From positions 1 to 6,159 of the forward strand of contig JAOZLO010000182.1 in NCBI GenBank assembly GCA_029934775.1: DNA of 6,159 bases, given 5' to 3'. The position numbers and the translations under genes are program-made. The DNA is from Desulfocapsaceae bacterium. Lineage in GTDB: Bacteria > Desulfobacterota > Desulfobulbia > Desulfobulbales > Desulfocapsaceae. The notes under the pieces were generated by a model. That model had not been told where the DNA came from, made no database searches, and saw only the letters and a list, made by a program, of their open reading frames with translations. The number at the start of each line of letters is the position of its first letter. Positions within the stretch are counted from its first letter, which is position 1. Of this stretch, positions 1-5,961 are shown piece by piece.

Positions 1-1304
1 GACATGGCAAGAAGAAAAAGCCCTGGCAGTTGCTCCCCGGCCCGCTTACATAACTTTAAAGCAGCTCGTTTCGTAAGCACTCCAGTTCTCGCAATATTAC
101 AGAGATGAAAGGGATGCATATGCATACTTATAAGTGAAGAGACATTTTCTTTTTCCTTCCTGCTCCAGCGCATCCGCTCTGCAAAACGGCAAAACATTTT
201 ACAACCGACCTCATCATGGCCATAGAAGGTCACCTGTCCTTCATTTCTCTCACTCTCTCCCCTCGTCGCGGGCTTACCTATATCATGGCAGAGTGCAGCC
301 CATTTAAGCCCCTTTACGACTGAACTGCTATCCAGGTAGTGTCCTATCCTGTTCTCCAGTCCAGGGAAAAATTTGCCGGGGTCGACTATAATATTTTCCA
401 TCATTTCAAGTGCAAGCATATTATGCTCAAAGACATCAAGATGATGAAATTTGGGTTGCAATACCCCCTCACCTTCAAATAATTCAGGGAGAAGCTCCTG
501 AAGCAGGCCAGTTCCATGCATAGCCCAAAGTGTACTGGAAGTATAGTCCGAGCCAAAAATCAGATCCAGTTCATATGTATTGCGCTCTGCCGCAACCGTA
601 TTGATGAGAGAAACATGTTCACCTATCTCTTCTTCAGTCTCTTTTTCAAAAGTAAAACCCAGTGTTGCCTGCATGCGGTACCCCCTCAGCATTCTCACCG
701 GATCATTGGTAAAAGCGGCAGGACAATGACGTAATCGACCAGAAATCAGATCTGCATAACCTCCGCAGGGGTCGATAAGTTCTAACACCCCACAAGGGGG
801 TATAAGTACCTTGGTGGTAGATTGAACCACATAATTTGAAAATACATTCCCCGGTTTCTTGTTTTTTATGACAGAAGTTAAAGAGTACGATTCTAAAGAG
901 TTGTCCGAAGTTACCAGTTGTTCAAGTTTTACCCCTATTCCATTAATCGTAAAATCTCTTAATTTCAGATCTTCTTCTATCGTCTTAACTCCATCACGAA
1001 AACTTGCAACATCCACCTGAATATTCCGCCATACTAATCTGGCAGCCTCATCTTCAGCGCCGGAGAGATCCACAAAAGCACCACTCCCGAGATGTCTGAT
1101 AAGATGGCGGACAATTTCAGCAGATCCTCCCGAAACGCAGATATCGAGGTCACTGGATTGCCTTTCAAGCAAAAGGTCTCGAACGGTTCCTCCAACCACA
1201 TAAAACTGTTTCTTTTCCTTCTGTGCAACTGCAAGCAGCGCCTGTAGAAGTTTTTCAGGATAGCAGTCTGAAAACAGCTTGAAATTATTATTTATATGTT
1301 GCAT
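1..1304 (-). CDS. CCA tRNA nucleotidyltransferase / poly(A) polymerase family protein with HD domain, 3' end off the window
   Basis: This is a class II nucleotidyltransferase that adds C and/or A residues to RNA 3' ends, most likely CCA to tRNA. The open frame runs 434 codons from the ATG at 1304 to the left edge with no stop, so the C-terminus is missing. Visible motifs, in order, are GGTVRDLLL (residues 38-46), the metal-binding SDLDI (D52, D54), LRDFTING (115-122), ELIDPCGGYADL (175-186) and DPVRMLRGYR (201-210). An HD phosphohydrolase-like region follows, with HHLDVFEH (287-294), CHDIGKP (339-345) and GHDE (362-365). The start is the only ATG after an in-frame stop, but no Shine-Dalgarno sequence precedes it. 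About 40 extra residues lie between the RDFTIN motif and the IDPxGG motif. The usual EDxxR nucleotide-template motif reads NDPVR. The motifs establish the family. Full CCA-adding, CC-adding, A-adding or poly(A) polymerase activity cannot be separated from the sequence alone. Confidence 0.88.
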   Translation of the reverse strand, partial: MQHINNNFKLFSDCYPEKLLQALLAVAQKEKKQFYVVGGTVRDLLLERQSSDLDICVSGGSAEIVRHLIRHLGSGAFVDLSGAEDEAARLVWRNIQVDVASFRDGVKTIEEDLKLRDFTINGIGVKLEQLVTSDNSLESYSLTSVIKNKKPGNVFSNYVVQSTTKVLIPPCGVLELIDPCGGYADLISGRLRHCPAAFTNDPVRMLRGYRMQATLGFTFEKETEEEIGEHVSLINTVAAERNTYELDLIFGSDYTSSTLWAMHGTGLLQELLPELFEGEGVLQPKFHHLDVFEHNMLALEMMENIIVDPGKFFPGLENRIGHYLDSSSVVKGLKWAALCHDIGKPATRGESERNEGQVTFYGHDEVGCKMFCRFAERMRWSRKEKENVSSLISMHMHPFHLCNIARTGVLTKRAALKLCKRAGEQLPGLFLLAM

Positions 1305-1345
1305 GGGAAATATGACAAAGATGTGTGTTATTTATAGTATTTAAG

Positions 1346-1366
1346 TCTAATATGTACCATATTAGA
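1346..1366. promoter_or_regulatory. Perfect 9-bp inverted repeat in the divergent intergenic region (putative operator)
   Basis: The arms TCTAATATG and CATATTAGA are separated by TAC. The repeat lies upstream of the minus-strand nucleotidyltransferase gene. A -10-like TATAAA (minus strand, 1336-1331) sits on its gene-proximal side. The palindrome therefore covers about where the -35 box would be, and no good -35 hexamer is visible there. This layout suggests binding by a dimeric regulator. The bound protein is unknown, and an AT-rich chance palindrome is possible. Confidence 0.4.
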
Positions 1367-1397
1367 TAAAAGAAAACAGCTCTGTAATTCACAGCGG

Positions 1398-1426
1398 TTG
1401 AAACCTCGCTACCAGAGCAGTAAAAA
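1398..1426 (+). promoter_or_regulatory. Candidate sigma-70 promoter for the dihydrouridine synthase gene
   Basis: TTGAAA (1398-1403, 5 of 6 to consensus) is followed by a 17-bp spacer and TAAAAA (1421-1426, 4 of 6). This would start transcription near 1433 and give a leader of about 35 bases. It was found by eye, and the AT-rich context makes false positives easy. Confidence 0.35.
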
Positions 1427-1468
1427 AATCCAACCACATGATAAACCTAATATCTCCAAAAAAAAACA

Positions 1469-2443
1469 ATGTGTCAAGAATCAGAACCACAGAGCAGCTC
1501 AAAAAATCCCTATCTTTATTTAGCACCTATCAAAGGCGTCACAGATGCCTTGTTCCGCAACATTTTTCACCATCATTTTGATGGTATTGATGCAGCGGTC
1601 GCGCCATTCATCCCCCCCCAGACAAAAACGTTTTTTAACGACAAAACTCTTGCAGATATCCTGCCTCAAAATAACATACGGAAACCAGTAATCCCGCAAC
1701 TGCTCCACACCTCCCCAAAAGACTTTCTCATACTTGCAACACGCCTGGAAGATCTTGGTTTTACTCATATCAACTGGAATCTGGGCTGCCCTGCACCGAT
1801 GATCACCAAAAAAAAACGAGGCTCCGGCCTACTCCCCTATCCAGATAAAATCATATCTCTTCTGGAGATGGTCATCCCCCGACTCAAGGTGCAGCTCTCA
1901 ATAAAAACCAGATTAGGTTATGCGAAAAAAGAGGAATTACTCCACTTACTGCCATCCTTAAATAATTTTCCCCTTAAAGAAATTATAATTCATGCACGCC
2001 TTGGCACACAACTCTACCGGGGAGAAACCGACCCGGAGGGTTTTGCTGCATGCCAACAAATCAGTCACCACACACTGGTATATAATGGCGACATTTATGA
2101 CAGAAACACGTTTGAGTCTCTTGCCGCACGCTTTCCTGAAATTAATCGATGGATGCTGGGAAGGGTCATTCTCATGAACCCTTTTCTTGCAGAGGAGATA
2201 AAGGGACTCCCGGAGGAATCGTTAACGAAGCGAATGGAGAGACTTTACAGTTTCCATGATGATCTTTATGAACAGTATCAAGAAAAATTATGGGGCCCAG
2301 GCCACCTTCTCGGTCGCCTGAAGCAACTCTGGATGTATCTCATTTACTCATTTCCTGAAAGAGAAAAACGTTTAAAAAAAATCAAAAAGAGTACAACCAC
2401 AGCCCAGTATCTTGACAATATCCAACGGATCTTCGACATCTGA
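1469..2443 (+). CDS. tRNA-dihydrouridine synthase family protein
   Basis: This FMN-dependent enzyme reduces uridines in the tRNA D-loop to dihydrouridine with NADPH. It is 324 residues, a normal length for Dus proteins, and has a TIM-barrel followed by a helical domain. Motifs in order are LAPIKGVTD (18-26, FMN-binding start of the barrel), NLGCP (104-108, with C107 as the expected catalytic cysteine), the GSGLL loop (118-122), SIKTRLG (144-150, K146), IIHARLGTQLYRGE (173-186, H175), YNGDI (205-209) and MLGRVILMNP (229-238). The C-terminal GRLKQLWMYL (282-291) resembles the equivalent segment of DusC-type enzymes as I recall it. The subfamily and target position in tRNA remain unassigned. The ATG at 1469 is the only reasonable start, because an in-frame TGA lies 30 bases upstream. 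It is preceded by an A-run and no Shine-Dalgarno sequence. The gene is divergent from the nucleotidyltransferase gene and convergent with the PP-loop gene, with a 28-bp gap. Confidence 0.93.
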   Translation: MCQESEPQSSSKNPYLYLAPIKGVTDALFRNIFHHHFDGIDAAVAPFIPPQTKTFFNDKTLADILPQNNIRKPVIPQLLHTSPKDFLILATRLEDLGFTHINWNLGCPAPMITKKKRGSGLLPYPDKIISLLEMVIPRLKVQLSIKTRLGYAKKEELLHLLPSLNNFPLKEIIIHARLGTQLYRGETDPEGFAACQQISHHTLVYNGDIYDRNTFESLAARFPEINRWMLGRVILMNPFLAEEIKGLPEESLTKRMERLYSFHDDLYEQYQEKLWGPGHLLGRLKQLWMYLIYSFPEREKRLKKIKKSTTTAQYLDNIQRIFDI

Positions 2444-2471
2444 GCATTCACAGTCCTGTAGTTAGTCGATT

Positions 2472-3530
2472 TCAGGAAGCTACCATCTGAACAGTTACTA
2501 AAATTTTATCTTCCAGAGGATCGGCAGTAATAATTCTGGAACTGTTTTTAAAAGTACAAGTGACCTCCCCGGGTGGACGTGTTCCCCCAATCTTTTTCCC
2601 ATAACGTACGACAAGGGATGCTGCCAGGATTAAATCCTTTTCCATTTCCTCTTTGCCGGTATACCATCTCCCGGCTCTTCTCAGAAGCGCCAACGGCCCC
2701 GGACGCTCTTTCATCCAAAGCAGGGCATCATCAGCCCCGGCAAGAATTTCCAGTTTATCATTATCACCCTCATCTCGCCCAAGTATCAGCCAGCCCCCCC
2801 CTGGAAAAACAAACTGCCGGCCGACAAGCAACAAACGAACATCTGTTGTAGTAATCTCGGCTGGTTTCAGTATAGAATTCTCTGAGTAAAGCTGACTCAC
2901 CCTGCGACTGAGAATGGGATCAGCCAAAATACATCCACCAGCAGGTGCAGGAAAATCAGTGATACCATATTTTTTTGCCAGTCTGATCTGGTTGGAACGC
3001 CCTCGCCCGCTGAAATCAAGCAGTTGATCTCTGTTAACCCAGCCTTCTCTTTCCGCCTCTGTTTCCACCATAAGTTTTGCACTTAAGGGCCGCAGGAGAA
3101 TAGTTCTACTTCCAGAGTCGCGTTCGATAACATTGAGTGTATCCCGGCGCTGAGACATCGGCCTCTGGCCAAGGACTTCCCCTGTTATGAGAAATTTTGC
3201 CCCTGATTCAGCCATCATTTCTTTTGCTCTGGAGAACATATGTATTTTACAATCGATACATGGATTAAAATTCTTACCAAACCCGTGAACCGGATTTCGA
3301 AGCAGCTCCAGATAGTCTGTGCTGATATCAACAACCTTCACATTGATACCATATTTACTGCGAACCTTTTCCCTATAACCATCAATATCGTCCAGAATAT
3401 GATAGTTGAAAAAAGGAGTGACAAACTGGACCGCCACAACATCAACACCCTGAGACATGACAATACGGGTTGCCAGTATGGAATCCAGCCCACCGGAAAA
3501 AAGAGAAAGAGCCTTTATATTTCTTCTCAT
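2472..3530 (-). CDS. PP-loop ATP pyrophosphatase (MnmA/ThiI-like thiouridylase) fused to NFACT-R/DUF814 domain
   Basis: This is a probable tRNA sulfur-transfer enzyme of 352 residues. The N-terminal domain begins ALSLFSGGLDSILA (7-20) with the PP-loop SGGLDS, which binds ATP to adenylate the target base. NPCIDCK (89-95) gives a CxxC pair (C91, C94), and PAGGCILADP (196-205) gives a third conserved-looking cysteine, C200. This three-cysteine spacing resembles the cluster ligands of iron-sulfur-dependent thiouridine synthases of the TtuA type. It also parallels the two catalytic cysteines of MnmA. Residues about 232-350 resemble the NFACT-R (DUF814) RNA-binding domain: GRQFVFPGGGWLILGRDEGDND, then a WMKERPGPLALLRR segment and a terminal LAASLVVRYGKK helix. 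The start codon overlaps the recN stop as ATGA (3530-3527), with an AGGTGG ribosome-binding-like site at 3545-3540. Translational coupling to recN is likely. The substrate base is unknown; the family call is strong, the exact modification is not. Confidence 0.85.
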   Translation of the reverse strand: MRRNIKALSLFSGGLDSILATRIVMSQGVDVVAVQFVTPFFNYHILDDIDGYREKVRSKYGINVKVVDISTDYLELLRNPVHGFGKNFNPCIDCKIHMFSRAKEMMAESGAKFLITGEVLGQRPMSQRRDTLNVIERDSGSRTILLRPLSAKLMVETEAEREGWVNRDQLLDFSGRGRSNQIRLAKKYGITDFPAPAGGCILADPILSRRVSQLYSENSILKPAEITTTDVRLLLVGRQFVFPGGGWLILGRDEGDNDKLEILAGADDALLWMKERPGPLALLRRAGRWYTGKEEMEKDLILAASLVVRYGKKIGGTRPPGEVTCTFKNSSRIITADPLEDKILVTVQMVAS

Positions 3531-5215
3531 GAAACAGCACCACCTGCTGCCAGCAGCTGCTCCGCCAAGGCTTCAGCCTGATCTGTGACAGAATCACCAG
3601 CTAGCATCCGCACCAGCTCCTTTACCCGTGAAGAATGGGAAAGGCGTACAACGGCAGATTGAGTCCGTCCCCCATCCACCTCTTTTGATACCTTAAAATG
3701 GAGAGTTCCCCTGGCTGCTATCTGGGGAAGATGGGTTATACAAAACACCTGATGATGCATAGCCAATTCTTTAATTTTTCTCGCTACAGCTTCGGCAGCT
3801 TCTCCACCGATACCAGCATCGACTTCATCAAAAATCACTGTTTCAACCATATCTTTTCGAGCAAGGAGGCACTTTAAGGCCAGCATCAGTCGAGATAACT
3901 CCCCCCCCGACGCGACCTTGGCCAATGGTTTGGGAGGCTCACCAGGGTTACCACAAAAAAAGAACTCTCCACGATCCCAGCCTGTGATTCGTATTGTTTC
4001 CGGAACCCTCTCGACTTCTCTCCATTTCACATAAAACCGGGCCTGGTCAAAGGCGAGTGAATTTAACTCCTGCTGCATCGCCTTTTCCATTTGCTCTGCA
4101 GTCTGCCCTCTTTTTACAGAAAGATGTTCGGCAGAGCGGCAGACTTCCTGCTCAAGACCTGCGACCACACCATCCAGCTCACCGATACGTTTATCCAGGT
4201 TATCCAGCCCTTCAAGTTCTACTTCTCCTTTTACGGCAAACTCGAGTATTTCATCAAGCGTTTGACCATATTTCCTCTTCAGTTGTCGAATCAGGTCAAG
4301 GCGCTCGCTGACCATTTCCAGACGAAGAGGATCCACTTCCAGAGAATCCTTATAATCCCGCAATTCCTGAACATAATCCTCAGCAAGATAGGAATAACCA
4401 CGGATATTTTCTGCCAGTTTTTCCACTGTCGGATCAAGATCAGCAAGCCTATCCATGTTTTGACGCATACGTGCCAGTCCGTCCATAAGCTCTACGGATA
4501 AGAGCCTGTAACTCTCCCGACTCACTTTTATGAGAACATCACCGCTTTTCAATCTTTTTTTCTCTGCTGCCAGTAACTCATCTTCGCCAATCTTCAGACC
4601 CGCCTGCCGTATCTCATCAACCTGAAATTTCAAAAAATCTCGTTTTTGCTCCTTTTCCTGTTCCTCTACCCTCAGCTGCAAAAGCTCTGCTTTTTTCTCC
4701 TGCCACTTCTCATACAGCCTGCCTAGTCCAATTCTTTCACTCCAATGTTCACCCAGAGTATCCAGAAAATCGAGATGAAGAGCGGGTTGCAGCAGCTGTT
4801 GATGATCATGTTGACCAGCAACACTCAACATATCGATAGCAAGCTCCGAAACAGATCTCGCGGTGGCAATTGATCCGTTTACATAGAGCCTGGATCTCCC
4901 TGAACTTGTAATCGTCCGTTTAATCACCACAACAGGCTCAGAGCCAAAGCCACCCTCTTCAAGTTTTCGCAAGAGTTTATAATGTTTTGGATTTAACTCG
5001 AACATAGCCTCAATTTCACAAAGATCTGTGCCGTTCCGTACCCAGTCCAGAGATGCCCTTCCACCTGTCAAAAGATGGATAGCCCGTAGCATTATAGATT
5101 TTCCAGCTCCAGTTTCACCCGTCATAACAACCAGGCCGCCATTGCAATTCTGATCGAAATTAAGTTCAAGGGATTCGATCAGCGCAAGATTCTTTATTCT
5201 CAGTTCACAAAGCAT
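3527..5215 (-). CDS. recN: DNA repair protein RecN (SMC-like ATPase)
   Basis: RecN is a cytoplasmic SMC-like ATPase recruited to double-strand breaks, where it supports RecA-dependent repair and chromosome cohesion. At 562 residues it matches the usual family length of about 550-570. The N-terminus is typical (MLCELRIKNLALIESLEL). Walker A is GETGAGKS (33-40). The AGQHDHQQLL segment lies at 133-142. A long charged, Gln/Glu/Lys-rich central region (about 165-385) forms the antiparallel coiled coil and includes the family-typical GYSYLAEDYVQELRDYKD stretch (273-290). The ABC signature is ASGGELSR (435-442), Walker B is TVIFDEVDAGIGG (459-471), and the switch histidine is in CITHLPQIAA (492-501). 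All catalytic elements are present and the frame is intact. Its stop overlaps the next gene's start by four bases. No Shine-Dalgarno sequence precedes the ATG. I did not find a recognisable LexA box upstream, so SOS control is not shown. Confidence 0.97.
   Translation of the reverse strand: MLCELRIKNLALIESLELNFDQNCNGGLVVMTGETGAGKSIMLRAIHLLTGGRASLDWVRNGTDLCEIEAMFELNPKHYKLLRKLEEGGFGSEPVVVIKRTITSSGRSRLYVNGSIATARSVSELAIDMLSVAGQHDHQQLLQPALHLDFLDTLGEHWSERIGLGRLYEKWQEKKAELLQLRVEEQEKEQKRDFLKFQVDEIRQAGLKIGEDELLAAEKKRLKSGDVLIKVSRESYRLLSVELMDGLARMRQNMDRLADLDPTVEKLAENIRGYSYLAEDYVQELRDYKDSLEVDPLRLEMVSERLDLIRQLKRKYGQTLDEILEFAVKGEVELEGLDNLDKRIGELDGVVAGLEQEVCRSAEHLSVKRGQTAEQMEKAMQQELNSLAFDQARFYVKWREVERVPETIRITGWDRGEFFFCGNPGEPPKPLAKVASGGELSRLMLALKCLLARKDMVETVIFDEVDAGIGGEAAEAVARKIKELAMHHQVFCITHLPQIAARGTLHFKVSKEVDGGRTQSAVVRLSHSSRVKELVRMLAGDSVTDQAEALAEQLLAAGGAVS
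3540..3545 (-). promoter_or_regulatory. Ribosome-binding-like site for the PP-loop gene, inside recN
   Basis: AGGTGG lies nine bases before the ATG at 3530, within the last codons of recN. It supports translation starting at the ATGA overlap. It is the only clear Shine-Dalgarno-like site seen in front of a start in this window. Confidence 0.5.
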
Positions 5216-5258
5216 TAGTCTTAAGCGGTAAATACATGTTCAAAAGTCCGTTGATTTA

Positions 5259-5287
5259 ATTATGTCCCGACTTGACTCTCACATTAA
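5259..5287 (-). promoter_or_regulatory. Candidate promoter for recN
   Basis: On the minus strand, TTAATG (5287-5282, 3 of 6) is followed by a 17-bp spacer and CATAAT (5264-5259, 5 of 6 to the -10 consensus). This would place the transcript start near 5252, about 37 bases before the recN ATG. The -35 is weak, so this is a tentative by-eye call. Confidence 0.28.
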
Positions 5288-5300
5288 AGGACTGTAAGTT
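5272..5300 (+). promoter_or_regulatory. Candidate promoter for the DtxR-family regulator gene
   Basis: TTGACT (5272-5277, 5 of 6) and TAAGTT (5295-5300, 3 of 6) are 17 bp apart. The 26-bp inverted repeat starting at 5298 would overlap the -10 box and the transcription start, a position where a bound repressor would block transcription. The -10 match is poor. Confidence 0.28.
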
Positions 5301-5323
5301 GTATACGTTAATGGATATACAAC
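5298..5323. promoter_or_regulatory. Perfect 8-bp inverted repeat, putative metalloregulator operator
   Basis: The arms GTTGTATA (5298-5305) and TATACAAC (5316-5323) are separated by the ten bases CGTTAATGGA. The repeat sits about 76 bases before the DtxR-family gene and about 80 bases before divergent recN. A nearby dimeric regulator, most simply the DtxR-family protein itself, is the natural candidate to bind it. The perfect 8-bp arms are seen directly; the role as an autoregulatory site is inferred. It is AT-rich and only one copy is visible. Confidence 0.5.
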
Positions 5324-5399
5324 ACAGTTAGAACGGTGAAAAAGACGGTACCCCAAAAAAGACCTACTCTCAATACCCATTATTTAACTGCAGATCAAT

Positions 5400-5924
5400 A
5401 TGAAAGAAAAAATAGATCTCAGTGCAAGTCTTGAGGACTACATTGAGGCGATTTATCACATCATTGAAAAAAAACTTGTCGCCCGAAGTAAGGAAATAGC
5501 CACAAGGCTCAAAGTAAGTCAAGCTTCTGTAACGGAAGCGCTCCGTGCCCTATCAAAAAAAGGGTTGATCAATTATGCTCCCTACGAGGCTATCACTTTG
5601 ACAATCGAGGGCAAGGTAGTGGCTGAAGATGTAATCTTCCGCCATGATGCCCTGAAACGTTTTTTCGTCGAAGTGCTGGCAATAGATTCCACTATTGCCG
5701 AAGAAGGTGCATGTAAAATTGAACACTCCGCTCCACCTGAAATTATCGCCCGAATGATCAGCTTCACAAAATTTATCAAGGTCTGTCCCAGGGGGGGTGA
5801 CGACTTAATCGAAGGTTTTGCCGAATACTGCACCAAAGGAAAGCAGGGAGAAAAATGTGACAATTGTGTCTCCAGTTGCCTTGATTTAGGAATTTCCAGC
5901 TCCTTAACATCTGAACAAAAATAA
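5400..5924 (+). CDS. DtxR/MntR-family metal-dependent transcriptional regulator with Cys-rich C-terminal tail
   Basis: This is a DNA-binding repressor-type protein that senses Fe(II) or Mn(II) and controls metal uptake or homeostasis genes. It has 174 residues. The winged helix-turn-helix spans about 10-72 (LEDYIEAIY, KEIATRLKVSQASVTEALRALSKKGLINY, ITLTIEGK). The metal-binding and dimerisation part holds RHDALKRFF (81-89) and ACKIEH (104-109). By alignment from memory with MntR and DtxR, D13, E16, H82, C105, E108 and H109 are the metal ligands. D13 is as in MntR, while C105 is as in DtxR, so Fe versus Mn cannot be assigned. There is no SH3-like third domain. Instead the tail carries CPRGG (129-133) and C144, C153, C156 and C160. 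The ATG at 5400 follows an in-frame TAA and lacks a Shine-Dalgarno sequence. The gene converges on the selenoprotein gene with a 13-bp gap. No feoAB or mntH is in view. Confidence 0.9.
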   Translation: MKEKIDLSASLEDYIEAIYHIIEKKLVARSKEIATRLKVSQASVTEALRALSKKGLINYAPYEAITLTIEGKVVAEDVIFRHDALKRFFVEVLAIDSTIAEEGACKIEHSAPPEIIARMISFTKFIKVCPRGGDDLIEGFAEYCTKGKQGEKCDNCVSSCLDLGISSSLTSEQK

Positions 5925-5933
5925 CACGCCCTT

Positions 5934-5961
5934 CTCATCAGTGTCCTCTGGCATTGATGAG
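5934..5961. terminator. Possible stem-loop between convergent genes, weak terminator candidate
   Basis: The arms CTCATCA (5934-5940) and TGATGAG (5955-5961) are perfect, with a 14-base loop. They span the stop of the minus-strand selenoprotein gene. On the minus strand a T-rich stretch (TTATTTTTG) follows about ten bases after the stem. On the plus strand there is no T-run. The stem is GC-poor and the loop large, so terminator activity is doubtful. Confidence 0.22.

Noticed and set aside
787..801. ACCCC/GGGGT hairpin inside the nucleotidyltransferase gene
   Set aside because: A 5-bp stem within coding sequence, with no T-run and no regulatory context. The coding frame explains the bases.
1382..1394. 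CTGTAATTCACAG as an operator upstream of the dihydrouridine synthase gene
   Set aside because: Only 4-bp arms with a five-base spacer, which is expected by chance. The spacing does not match a known box.
2444..2471. Bidirectional terminator between the convergent dihydrouridine synthase and PP-loop genes
   Set aside because: The 28-bp gap has no GC-rich stem or T-run. The TTCAG/CTGAA pair around the PP-loop gene's end is only 5 bp with a long loop.
3901..3908. C-run in recN as a possible frameshift site
   Set aside because: The run encodes the Gly-Gly of the ABC signature ASGGELSR and the frame stays intact on both sides.
3994..4501. Plus-strand open frames of 105 and 136 codons inside recN
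   Set aside because: They are antisense to a full-length recN with all its motifs and resemble no family; they are shadow frames.
5216..5330. LexA/SOS box upstream of recN
   Set aside because: No CTGT-N8-ACAG, GAAC-N4-GTTC or GTTC-N7-GTTC arrangement was found. The CTGT at 5292 and ACAG at 5325 are not at operator spacing.
5582..5938. Minus-strand open frame of about 118 codons whose ATG overlaps the selenoprotein stop (TGATG)
   Set aside because: It is antisense to the DtxR-family gene, which has clear domain motifs. The predicted peptide shows no recognisable family, so the TGATG overlap is most likely chance.
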